Of a stretch of DNA of 43,239 nucleotides, positions 25,266 through 32,054 are shown in pieces. The translations under genes and the position numbers were made by a program. Each line of letters starts with the position of its first letter. Within the stretch, counting starts at the first letter, position 1. Origin of the DNA: Gammaproteobacteria bacterium (GTDB lineage: Bacteria; Pseudomonadota; Gammaproteobacteria; Burkholderiales; Burkholderiaceae_B); the NCBI GenBank assembly GCA_018812945.1, contig JAHJCM010000136.1:1-43239 (forward strand). The letters run 5' to 3'. The notes beneath the pieces were generated by a model. That model searched no databases, was not told the DNA's origin, and saw only the letters and a list, made by a program, of their open reading frames with translations.

Positions 25266-26045
25266 ATGGATAGTGCATACTTAAAAGTAAAACGTGCAGA
25301 AAAACATCTTACTGAACTTAGTCAGATATTTAAGAGAAGTAACCCATTTGGCTATTATTTAGAAACTAATTGCAAAACTGGTGAAAGAGCAACATTCGCA
25401 AAGAGAGACGCGGAAGTTGCTAATGAAGCAGCCATTATAATTGGTGATGTTCTTCATAACTTAAGATCAGCCATTGATCACGCATATTGGAACTGTACCG
25501 AGAAGCACGCAAAGTCGGACGGAGAAAGAAGAAACATTCAATTTCCCATTACTTCGACAGAAACTGCACTCAGAGATTCCGTTTTACCTGGCCTACCATC
25601 AAGAGTTTCTCAAGATTTCGCAAATGCACTTGCAAGCCTTAAGCCATACAGGGATGGTGGAAACTTGCTTATTTGCGCCATCCATGACTTGGATGTAATG
25701 GACAAACATAAGCTATTAGTCCCAACTGGAAATTTTACAAAAATCAATAGTGCAATGATTCAGAGGTTGGTTCCTGATTTCCCTTCTGGGCTAATTGATT
25801 GTGGCGCAGGTAACTGCTATCGGGATGTGGTGTGGAGGGTACAACCCATGACATGGACGCAAAGGAGAAAAGCCAAAATACCTCCGTCAAATATAATTGA
25901 GCAGGAACTCGATGTACCAGTTGAAATCGTTATTAGTGACATAGATCCAACAAAGCCAGCAATTCAAACTCTTCAAGAGCTAATCGATTTAACAAAATGT
26001 GCAATACAAACCCTTTACTTGGGTGCTGGTATAAATTTTGATTGA
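25266..26045 (+). CDS. Hypothetical cassette protein with Rx4H motif
   Basis: A 259-residue soluble protein that I cannot name. It is helical at the N-terminus and contains IIGDVLHNLRSAIDHAYWN. The RSAIDH part fits the Rx4-6H motif of HEPN-type RNases, but a match this short is only suggestive. Other recognisable stretches are HDLDVMDKHKLLVPTG and an acidic C-terminus. The gene is more AT-rich than the chromosomal genes around it. Its stop codon lies 3 bp before the first attC site, so it is the first cassette gene of the array. No strong promoter or ribosome site stands out upstream. Confidence 0.7.
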   Translation: MDSAYLKVKRAEKHLTELSQIFKRSNPFGYYLETNCKTGERATFAKRDAEVANEAAIIIGDVLHNLRSAIDHAYWNCTEKHAKSDGERRNIQFPITSTETALRDSVLPGLPSRVSQDFANALASLKPYRDGGNLLICAIHDLDVMDKHKLLVPTGNFTKINSAMIQRLVPDFPSGLIDCGAGNCYRDVVWRVQPMTWTQRRKAKIPPSNIIEQELDVPVEIVISDIDPTKPAIQTLQELIDLTKCAIQTLYLGAGINFD

Positions 26046-26048
26046 GCA

Positions 26049-26117
26049 CTCTAACAAACAGCTGCAGCGGATCAATTTACGCTGCGCTCCAATTGCCTGC
26101 TGAGCTGGGCGTTAGGC
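26049..26117 (+). repeat. attC recombination site 1 (69 bp)
   Basis: Left core CTCTAAC (26049-26055) and right core GTTAGGC (26111-26117) bound an imperfect inverted repeat. AGCTGCAGCGGATCAATT in the left arm pairs with AATTGCCTGCTGAGCT in the right arm, with unpaired bases between, around the centre TACGCTGCGCTCC. The right core fits GTTRRRY. It directly follows the stop of the first cassette gene. Confidence 0.85.
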
Positions 26118-26122
26118 ACTAC

Positions 26123-26929
26123 ATGAAACCAAAGCAACTTAGCGGAAGCGCTCAAATGGGAACAATTGGAGCCATGGACGGAGACGGCAATATTGCAGAT
26201 CTAAGCCATGTTGTTTTTCCTATATTGCGGCAAACCTCCGATTTGAATTTTCATCTTGTTGGAACTGGGTTTTTTGTCGCCGATAACGGGATCTTTGTTA
26301 CGGCCAAACACGTCCTTATGGATGTGTTTGATCAATCTGGGAATCAAACTCATCCAATTGTTCTAATTCAGTTCCTTGGCGGCAAATATTTCATTAGAAA
26401 TATTCTTCGGTGCACCAGCCATGAAACTGCGGATATAAGCGTTGGTATCGCGGCCCAGATGAAGCACAACACGACAGGTGCGCCACTAACCAACAAAATA
26501 CTACGTCTTAGTCAACGCATCCCTCCCATCAAAGAACAAGTCTGCACTTACGCTTACCCCAAGACAGTCATCAAACACGACGTCAGGCAAGAACTGCACT
26601 TTTACCCTGATTTTTTTGAAGGAACTATTGAGGAGCATTATCTTCAAGGCCGAGATTCCGTACTCATGCCTGGGCCATGTATGCAAACAAGCATGTACAT
26701 TCATGGCGGCGCCAGTGGTGGGCCCGTTTTTGATAGCGCCGGCAAAGTTTGCGGCATAAACAGCACGGGTTTCGAAAACTCAAATCTCTCTTTTGTTACG
26801 CCAATCAGTACAATAGAAAATCTTCTGCTTTCTGAAATATTTATTCCCAGCAATAAATCGGGGCAGGTACGAGTTAGCGAGTTGATTGATGGTTCATTTG
26901 TCAGCTATGAAAAGCATCCTGGGGCTTAG
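26123..26929 (+). CDS. Trypsin-like serine protease, cassette-borne
   Basis: A 268-residue protein with a chymotrypsin-fold protease domain: GTGFFVADNGIFVTAKHV (His63), ETADISVGIA (Asp104) and HGGASGGPVFD (Ser198), a complete His-Asp-Ser triad in the usual order. No signal peptide is seen, so it is probably cytoplasmic. I start at the ATG at 26123, six bases after attC 1. The track's TTG at 26042 would translate through the attC site and must be wrong if the cassette reading holds. The stop TAG overlaps the left core of the next attC remnant. Substrate is unknown; trypsin-like proteases of this kind occur in some defence and stress systems. Confidence 0.82.
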   Translation: MKPKQLSGSAQMGTIGAMDGDGNIADLSHVVFPILRQTSDLNFHLVGTGFFVADNGIFVTAKHVLMDVFDQSGNQTHPIVLIQFLGGKYFIRNILRCTSHETADISVGIAAQMKHNTTGAPLTNKILRLSQRIPPIKEQVCTYAYPKTVIKHDVRQELHFYPDFFEGTIEEHYLQGRDSVLMPGPCMQTSMYIHGGASGGPVFDSAGKVCGINSTGFENSNLSFVTPISTIENLLLSEIFIPSNKSGQVRVSELIDGSFVSYEKHPGA

Positions 26930-26948
26930 CCTAACTGGGCGATCATGC
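26929..26948 (+). repeat. Collapsed attC remnant
   Basis: GCCTAAC (26929-26935) is the exact inverse of the GTTAGGC core that begins this cassette, as expected for its left core. It runs straight into CTGGGCG and then ATCATGC, where an intact site would read GCGTTATGC. CTGGGCG also precedes the right core of attC 1. The stem therefore seems deleted, fusing the two ends. Confidence 0.5.
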
Positions 26949-27334
26949 CACCCGTGAACCCTGACGAATATGGTCGTGCGCTCATGGAGCGCGCTGGAGA
27001 GGCACAGCGGCTATTGCGTGCCGAGGTCAGAGCGCCTGACTGGGAACCACAGCCCAACAGGTGCCATGAGAACGTCACGATCTGGTGTGAATCGAACCAA
27101 GGATACGTGCCTGTCCGAGGTTGGTTGTTCTTTGATCTCCCGGGATTACCGCACGCGCGCTTCGTCGCGCATTCGGCCGTGAGAACTCCTGACGGGCAGC
27201 TTTACGACATAACTCCTTCGAACGCCATGCAAGAGTATCCGTTCTTGGAAGCGCAGTTAAGCGAGGAAGACTTTGCAGACCTGGTGGAAGGGCAGGGTCG
27301 CGGCCAACTCGACCCGCGCAAGCCTTATGCATAA
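26945..27334 (+). CDS. Small cassette protein with Cys-His-Asp pattern
   Basis: A 129-residue protein that I cannot assign firmly. It has NRCHENVTIWC, then RFVAHSAVR, then GQLYDITPS. The order Cys, His, Asp is that of papain-like or NlpC-like peptidases and amidases, so an enzymatic role is possible but unproven. The gene is clearly GC-richer than its neighbours, in line with a separate origin. Its ATG lies in the collapsed attC upstream, and its TAA stop lies inside the left core of the next attC. Confidence 0.7.
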   Translation: MPPVNPDEYGRALMERAGEAQRLLRAEVRAPDWEPQPNRCHENVTIWCESNQGYVPVRGWLFFDLPGLPHARFVAHSAVRTPDGQLYDITPSNAMQEYPFLEAQLSEEDFADLVEGQGRGQLDPRKPYA

Positions 27335-27409
27335 CATGGCAATCGACACGGACATCCTATCGGCCGGCTTTCGTCAGCCTACTGTCCGCCGGTCATTTCT
27401 ACGTTATGC
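27329..27409 (+). repeat. attC recombination site 2 (81 bp)
   Basis: GCATAAC (27329-27335) and GTTATGC (27403-27409) are exact inverse cores. Between them lies an imperfect stem, with GACACGGACA opposite TGTCCGCCGGTC and an inner GGCCGGC/GCC...CCGG arrangement. It follows the 26945 gene, whose stop codon it contains, and precedes the DsbA-like gene. Confidence 0.8.
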
Positions 27410-27440
27410 ATCAGTAAGCCTTTCCACGGATTAAAACAGA

Positions 27441-28061
27441 GTGAGTATGCGATTTTTATATGTCATGGATCCTATGTGTGCCTGGTGTTATGGGTTTCAG
27501 CCGGAGTTGGATCGGTTCCTGGAACAATATCCTTCAGCCGAGGTGGACTGGATAATGGGAGGGTTAGCGCCTGATACCAAAGAACCCATGAGCGAAAACC
27601 TGAAAGAGGCGATCTCTTCCTATTGGCATCAAATAGAAAAGGTTTCCCAAGTAACGTTTAATCACAGTTATTGGGAACGGAACACACCTTATCGTTCAAC
27701 ATACCAAGCTTGTAGAGCAGTGATAGCAGCTGAGAAGTTAGCTGCAAAAAGCTCACCAAATATGGCAAAAGCGATTCAATCTGCTTATTACCGTGAGGCC
27801 AGGAACCCGTCTTTAGATGAAACGCTGATTGATTGCGCTGGCACAATAGGGTTGTGCGAGGAGCAGTTTTTAGCTGTCCTTCACGCCAAAGAAACTGAAC
27901 TTGAGTTTCAAAAACATTTGGCAATTACAAATCATCTTCACGTTAGTGGGTTTCCCGCCCTCTTATACATCAACAAAGAGAATCAGGCTTACCCTCTAAC
28001 TCACGGTTTTTGCAAAGCTGAAGCACTTTTTGAACGTTTCAGTGCAATCGCAGAAGATTAA
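27441..28061 (+). CDS. DsbA family thiol-disulfide oxidoreductase-like protein, cassette-borne
   Basis: A 206-residue protein with a thioredoxin-like fold: active-site CAWC (Cys13, Cys16) in VMDPMCAWCYGF and a cis-Pro loop in HVSGFPALLYI. It lacks a signal peptide and belongs to the cytoplasmic DsbA/FrnE-like branch rather than to periplasmic DsbA. It could act as a disulfide isomerase or glutathione-linked enzyme; the substrate is unknown. The start is GTG 27441 or ATG 27447; both give the same domain. It sits between attC 2 and a half attC, so it is a cassette gene. Confidence 0.85.
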   Translation: MSMRFLYVMDPMCAWCYGFQPELDRFLEQYPSAEVDWIMGGLAPDTKEPMSENLKEAISSYWHQIEKVSQVTFNHSYWERNTPYRSTYQACRAVIAAEKLAAKSSPNMAKAIQSAYYREARNPSLDETLIDCAGTIGLCEEQFLAVLHAKETELEFQKHLAITNHLHVSGFPALLYINKENQAYPLTHGFCKAEALFERFSAIAED

Positions 28062-28063
28062 GC

Positions 28064-28085
28064 ACATAACAAGGCGTTTGAGAGC
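28064..28085 (+). repeat. Left half of an attC site
   Basis: ACATAACAAGGCGTTTGAGA, just after the DsbA-like stop codon, looks like the left core and left arm of an attC. I find no matching right arm or convincing GTTRRRY core within 150 bp. The following 160 bp, up to higB, contain only short dyads such as CTCCA-CTT-TGGAG. Confidence 0.5.
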
Positions 28086-28225
28086 TACTCAATAAAGCGG
28101 AGTAACATTAAACCGGCTCAACTCCACTTTGGAGACACTCGAAGCCTGATGAATTACATCCAGAATTGAACCGCCCTTCCACAAAATCCACTAAGTTATA
28201 GCAGCGCATTCGACTATTAATGCGT

Positions 28226-28242
28226 GTTGCGCAATACGCAAC
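28226..28242 (+). promoter_or_regulatory. higBA operator dyad
   Basis: GTTGCG-CAATA-CGCAAC is a perfect 6-bp inverted repeat ending 8 bp before higB, inside a wider TGCGT...ACGCA dyad. A TATTAA -10-like box lies just upstream (28214-28219). It is the expected autoregulatory site of the HigA antitoxin. Confidence 0.6.
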
Positions 28243-28250
28243 ATTCCACT

Positions 28251-28529
28251 ATGATCCTATCTTTCAAACACAAAGGGCTTCGCAAGTTCTTTGAAATTGG
28301 CAGCACCGCTGGCATTCAGGCAAATCATGCTAAACGCCTTCGCTTACAACTGGCCGCTCTGGATACCGCTGAGACCATCAACGATATGGACATTCCAGGC
28401 TTTTCACTTCATCCGCTCAAGGGCGAAATGCGTGGAAGGTGGTCTATATCAGTGAATGGTAACTGGCGCTTAACTTTTGAATTTCGTGATGGCAACGTCC
28501 ACGTGCTGGACTATGAGGATTATCACTAA
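28251..28529 (+). CDS. higB: HigB family toxin
   Basis: A 92-residue protein very close to the common HigB pattern (SFKHKGLRKFFE, GSTAGIQANHAKRLR, FSLHPLKGEMRGRWS, NGNWRLTFEF, VLDYEDYH). HigB toxins cleave mRNA in translating ribosomes. The ATG at 28251 fits the family start; the track's start at 28224 runs through the operator dyad. It overlaps higA by one base (TAATG), so translation is coupled. Toxin-antitoxin pairs are frequent in cassette arrays, where they help stabilise the array. Confidence 0.93.
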   Translation: MILSFKHKGLRKFFEIGSTAGIQANHAKRLRLQLAALDTAETINDMDIPGFSLHPLKGEMRGRWSISVNGNWRLTFEFRDGNVHVLDYEDYH

Positions 28530-28822
28530 TGAACATGCACAACCCACCCCACCCTGGTGAATTCATCACGGGCGTTTACCTTGAGCCACATGGAATCAGC
28601 GGGCGAGAACTTGCAGAGAAACTGGACGTAGCGCCCTCTACACTCAGCCGTATTCTCAACGGTAGCAGCCGGGTAACACCGGAAATGGCGCTTCGGCTTT
28701 CCAAGGCGATCGGGCGATCACCCGAAAGTTGGCTCGCCATGCAAGACGCTCACGATTTGTGGATAGCACGGAAGAATGTGGATCTACGCCGTGTAGGCAA
28801 GCTTCGACTAGCAAATGTCTGA
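28529..28822 (+). CDS. higA: HigA family antitoxin
   Basis: A 97-residue Xre-type protein with the HigA opening NPPHPGEFI and a helix-turn-helix (GRELAEKLDVAPSTLSRILNG). It neutralises HigB and represses the operon through the dyad at 28226-28242. The stop codon lies in a perfect TGATTAA-GCAA-TTAATCA dyad (28820-28837) shared with the stop of the convergent DUF3455 gene. The dyad is AT-rich and not a typical terminator. Confidence 0.93.
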   Translation: MNMHNPPHPGEFITGVYLEPHGISGRELAEKLDVAPSTLSRILNGSSRVTPEMALRLSKAIGRSPESWLAMQDAHDLWIARKNVDLRRVGKLRLANV

Positions 28823-28834
28823 TTAAGCAATTAA

Positions 28835-29374
28835 TCAATTCGCCTTCCAGAACCGGTACTCCGCCTTGTAACTTACCTCGGCTTTTTCACCATCATTGTC
28901 AGCTGAACACTTTTTGGCTGGCGCCACACCGCCTTGTGTATTCACACGCTGCACATAACTGACTCCGGTCAAGGCGCCCTGCCCGCCGGCCACATCGGCT
29001 TTCACCAGTTGAAGGGGAATGTTTTTGCTGCCGTTGGGCGACACAGCCACTTGCGAACCAGTGACAAACGAGCCGTCTTTGTGGCTCCAACGGGCGGGCG
29101 GGCCCGAGTAATCGCCCACTGTCTCACCACCTTCGTCGGTCAGTTCGGCTTTCGGACCGACCATGCTCCACTTGTAAGTGGTCAGCGGGTCTTTGTCTTT
29201 GCTGCACAGGTATTCAATGGTTCCGCTGGCTTTGGTCTCAAGCACCAAGGTGTTGGCAGTGGCCACCTGAATCAGGGCGGGTAAACCTTTTTGGGCAGAA
29301 TCAGTTTGTGCAAAAGCCGCAGGTTGCACGCAAAGCGCGACCAATCCACACATCAACAAACCGGTTTTTTTCAT
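28835..29374 (-). CDS. Exported DUF3455-like protein
   Basis: A 179-residue protein starting MKKTGLLMCGLVALC, with a signal peptide ending near AFA. The mature part resembles DUF3455 proteins (GTIEYLCSKDKD...YKWSMVGPKAEL, ARWSHKDGSFVTGSQVA, GALTGVSYVQRVNTQGG, AEYRFW). The function of this family is unknown; the predicted location is the periplasm or cell exterior. I use the ATG at 29374; the track's start 19 codons upstream spoils the signal peptide. A 16-bp palindrome lies 50-65 bp upstream. Confidence 0.8.
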   Translation of the reverse strand: MKKTGLLMCGLVALCVQPAAFAQTDSAQKGLPALIQVATANTLVLETKASGTIEYLCSKDKDPLTTYKWSMVGPKAELTDEGGETVGDYSGPPARWSHKDGSFVTGSQVAVSPNGSKNIPLQLVKADVAGGQGALTGVSYVQRVNTQGGVAPAKKCSADNDGEKAEVSYKAEYRFWKAN

Positions 29375-29423
29375 GGGTATTGCCTCGTACTGCTTTGTTT
29401 CATCAACTAAAGCTAACGTGGGC

Positions 29424-29439
29424 AAACGCACGTGCGTTT
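29424..29439. promoter_or_regulatory. Perfect 16-bp palindrome AAACGCACGTGCGTTT
   Basis: AAACGCAC followed directly by GTGCGTTT is an uninterrupted palindrome between the end of the TauE/SafE gene and the start of the DUF3455 gene, 50-65 bp before the latter. It may be a regulator binding site. With no loop and no T-tract, it is unlikely to be a terminator of the upstream mdc operon. Confidence 0.45.
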
Positions 29440-29449
29440 ACAAAGGTGC

Positions 29450-30286
29450 CTAAAACACACCCCGCATCATGTTCACCGCAATGCCAAACACAACCGCCGC
29501 AAACACTTTTCGAAGCAGGGGTGCAGGCAGAATATGAGCCGCCTGTGCCCCCCATGGAGCAAGCAACACACTGGCCACCACGGTGAACAACAAGGCGGGT
29601 ACGTAAACAAAACCAAGGCTTCCTGAAGGCAGGCCCGGTGCAGTCCAGCCATTGAATATGAAGCCGATGGTTCCGCCCAAGGCAATTGGAAAACCCATGG
29701 CCGATGCGGTGCCAATGGCATTTTTAATCGATACATTGCACCACACCAAAAACGGCACGGTGAGTGCGCCGCCACCCACAGCCACCAACGAAGACGCAGT
29801 ACCAATAAAAGTGGCCACACCCATTTGCCCGTTGCGCCCGGGCAGTACACGCCCCGGTTTTGGCTTGTATTCAAAGAACATTTGAAAAGAAGCCAGCCCC
29901 ATGAACAAAGCAAAGAACACAATCAGGAAGGTGGTGGACACATGCCGCGCCAGAAACGTACCGAACAGAGTACCCAACAGAATACCGGGAATGAAATTTT
30001 TCACGACATCCCAGCGCACCGCGCCGTGAAGGTGGTGGGATCGCACACTGGAAACCGATGTGAACAAGATGGTGGCCATCGACGTACCCAGCGCCAAACG
30101 AAAGGTCCATTGCCCTGGCAACGCGGCCAGCTTGAAGGCCCACACCAATGCAGGCACCAGAACACTGCCACCGCCAACACCCAAAAGGCCCGCAAGAAAA
30201 CCGGCAACAATGCCGATTGCAATGTATGCAGCAACTGCCTGCACCGTGAAAATTTCAGCAAACAGTGCTGCGTTCAGCTCAACCAA
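29450..30286 (-). CDS. TauE/SafE family permease
   Basis: A 278-residue inner-membrane protein with seven to eight helices and the TauE/SafE repeats (GIVAGFLAGLLGVGGGSVLVPAL in the first half, LVAVGGGALTVPFLV in the second). Family members export or import small anions such as sulfite, sulfoacetate or organic acids. Its start lies 13 nt inside mdcH, so it is translationally coupled to the malonate decarboxylase operon. It could move malonate, acetate or a related anion. It is the last gene of the long minus-strand run. Confidence 0.87.
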   Translation of the reverse strand: MVELNAALFAEIFTVQAVAAYIAIGIVAGFLAGLLGVGGGSVLVPALVWAFKLAALPGQWTFRLALGTSMATILFTSVSSVRSHHLHGAVRWDVVKNFIPGILLGTLFGTFLARHVSTTFLIVFFALFMGLASFQMFFEYKPKPGRVLPGRNGQMGVATFIGTASSLVAVGGGALTVPFLVWCNVSIKNAIGTASAMGFPIALGGTIGFIFNGWTAPGLPSGSLGFVYVPALLFTVVASVLLAPWGAQAAHILPAPLLRKVFAAVVFGIAVNMMRGVF

Positions 30287-31179
30287 TTCAATGCGCCTTC
30301 AAAGGTTTGAAACTCGGACAAGGAACGCGCTTTCACATTTGGAAATCGCTCGCGAACCATGCGGGTTAGCGTATTGCCAGGCCCCACTTCGAAGTAAACC
30401 GTGGCGCCCATTTCAGAGGCCAAGTCCAAAGTACGCGCCCACTGAAGGGGTTCAGAAATTTGACGCGCAAGGCAATCGATTGCGCCATCGCGATTCTCTA
30501 CAGGGCTTCCGTCCAGCGCGCTGAGCACCGGGCAATCGAATCTGCGCCAACTGGCCGCATCCAGTGCATTTTTGAATTGCACACTTGCATCCCTTAACCA
30601 CACGGTGTGCGAAGGCACTTGCACATTCAAGTGCACCACATGCGCGCCCAGTTCGCGTTCCATGCCTTTGCAAATCGATTTCATCACCGCTGTGGGGCCA
30701 GCGAGTACGGCATGCTGTTCATCATTTACAATCGCCACGGCCAAGCCATGCTCATGTGCAATGGCTTGCAGCTTTTCAAGCCGTACACCTTTCACGGCCA
30801 TCATGCCGTGGGCTGCAGGTGCAGCGTGGTCCATGCACCGTGCGCGCTTCACCGCCAAACCCACTGCGTCCAACGCCTGCAAACTGCCGGCCACCACATG
30901 CGCGGTCAGTTCACCGATGCTGTAACCCGCGCTTAGATCAATTCGAATACCCTGTGCTTTCAAGGCCTGCGCAACTGCGGTGCCTGCGGCCACAATCAAG
31001 GGCTGGGCATGCGCGTTGGCGAAACACAATTCGGAATTCTGCGACACCGCCATGGCATCAAAAGGCATGGCATCCAACAAAGGTTCCAAGTGTGGAGCAA
31101 TCAATGGCTCAGCCAGCAAACGTGGAAGCATGTCGACGGTTTGGCTACCCTGCCCCGGGCACAAAATGCACAAATTCAT
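30274..31179 (-). CDS. mdcH: Malonate decarboxylase subunit epsilon (malonyl-CoA:ACP transacylase)
   Basis: A 301-residue FabD-like transacylase: CPGQGSQ near the start, nucleophile motif GYSIGEL (GHSxG of FabD with Tyr for His), and a VPSHT motif supplying the catalytic His. It loads malonyl groups from malonyl-CoA onto the decarboxylase carrier protein to prime the enzyme. I start at the ATG at 31179, which overlaps the mdcB stop by 4 nt; the track's upstream extension lies inside mdcB. It overlaps the TauE/SafE gene by 13 nt. Confidence 0.92.
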   Translation of the reverse strand: MNLCILCPGQGSQTVDMLPRLLAEPLIAPHLEPLLDAMPFDAMAVSQNSELCFANAHAQPLIVAAGTAVAQALKAQGIRIDLSAGYSIGELTAHVVAGSLQALDAVGLAVKRARCMDHAAPAAHGMMAVKGVRLEKLQAIAHEHGLAVAIVNDEQHAVLAGPTAVMKSICKGMERELGAHVVHLNVQVPSHTVWLRDASVQFKNALDAASWRRFDCPVLSALDGSPVENRDGAIDCLARQISEPLQWARTLDLASEMGATVYFEVGPGNTLTRMVRERFPNVKARSLSEFQTFEGALNWLS

Positions 31180-32054
31180 GAGCGTGCAACCATGAAGTTG
31201 GGCAACTCGGAATTGACTTGCACCAGGGCCTGCACAAACAGCGCGGCAGACAACAAATCGGCACTTCCCCCCGGGCTTAACCACTGCGATTCAAATTGCG
31301 CACACAGGTGCTGTGCCCTGCTTTTCCAGCCGGGCGCAAACACGCCACCCTCGGCCAGAAACTGGTCCACTCTGCCCTGGGCCCAATTCAAGCCCTTTAA
31401 GCCACCGCGATGGGCAAGGTTGGTGTCGGGCAGTTTGCCGATGGTACACACCAAGGCATGTAACTGCGCTTGCTCTTGCGAAAGCCCTTCAGACAAAGCC
31501 CAACGAAGTTGTGGGACCGTGGTCCAGAACAGCACCGGAAAACCTTCGGCTGCCTGCTCGCGCGCGCCGGGCAAACCAAAGGCGTCTTTCACTCGGCGCC
31601 CATGCGTTGGCGTATCACGGTGCCGAACCTGGTCTTGCACCCCTGCCAACAATATATTCACGCCCCATTTGGCGGCCACCAATCTGCCCAGGCCAATCGG
31701 CTCGAAACACCCATGTTCACGAAACTGGGCACCTGCTGCACCGGCGAGCAAGCCCATTAAAAAAATAGCGCCTTTGTGGGTGTTTATACCTTCAGTGGCC
31801 TTGAACATGGCTTGCTCGGCGGCCAGCCCATACGCCTGCAGTGTTCTGAATTCTGCACCCTCAATTCCAGCTGCAAAGCATTGTCCAAAGTAACCACGCA
31901 ACGCTTCAATGCTGCTGTAAAAGGTGTTGCAGTCCATGTCTGCATGGCTACCATTTCGATTCGGGCAAACCAGTCCGGGCTTGTAATCCAGATCAACTTC
32001 CTGTCGAAGTGCGTCGCAGGCTGCGGCATCAATTCGCTTCACCAGTTCTTTCAT
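31176..32054 (-). CDS. mdcB: Triphosphoribosyl-dephospho-CoA synthase
   Basis: A 292-residue CitG/MdcB family protein, which makes the precursor of the 2'-(5''-phosphoribosyl)-3'-dephospho-CoA prosthetic group from ATP and dephospho-CoA. Typical motifs are YKPGLVCPNRNGSHADMD and a later INTHKGAIFLMG. It overlaps mdcG upstream and mdcH downstream by 4 nt each. In several other bacteria mdcB lies directly after mdcA; here it follows mdcG. Confidence 0.92.
   Translation of the reverse strand: MKELVKRIDAAACDALRQEVDLDYKPGLVCPNRNGSHADMDCNTFYSSIEALRGYFGQCFAAGIEGAEFRTLQAYGLAAEQAMFKATEGINTHKGAIFLMGLLAGAAGAQFREHGCFEPIGLGRLVAAKWGVNILLAGVQDQVRHRDTPTHGRRVKDAFGLPGAREQAAEGFPVLFWTTVPQLRWALSEGLSQEQAQLHALVCTIGKLPDTNLAHRGGLKGLNWAQGRVDQFLAEGGVFAPGWKSRAQHLCAQFESQWLSPGGSADLLSAALFVQALVQVNSELPNFMVARS

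Larger units (their letters stand above)
25266..28200 (+). mobile_element. Integrase-less integron cassette array (CALIN-like)
   Basis: Four compact forward genes are each followed at once by an attC site or the remains of one: intact at 26049-26117 and 27329-27409, collapsed at 26929-26948, and a left half at 28064-28085. Stop codons abut or overlap the attC left cores, as in integron gene cassettes. Base composition changes from gene to gene (AT-rich 25266-26045, GC-rich 26945-27334). No intI integrase is in the window. The HigBA pair after 28250 may be a fifth cassette that lost its attC. The 238 bp before the first gene shows only a small hairpin (25164-25189) and no attI that I can recognise. 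Outer borders are approximate. Confidence 0.75.

Noticed and set aside
28064-28200. Complete attC from ACATAAC to GTTATAG near 28195
   Set aside because: The putative right core does not fit GTTRRRY well and its flank does not pair with the left arm; only a left half is claimed.
28820-28837. Terminator between higA and the DUF3455 gene
   Set aside because: TGATTAA-GCAA-TTAATCA is a perfect but weak AT-rich stem formed by the two stop-codon regions; no T-tract follows.
31009-31893. 294-residue plus-strand open frame
   Set aside because: Antisense to mdcH and mdcB, which have clear family motifs; no domain of its own.
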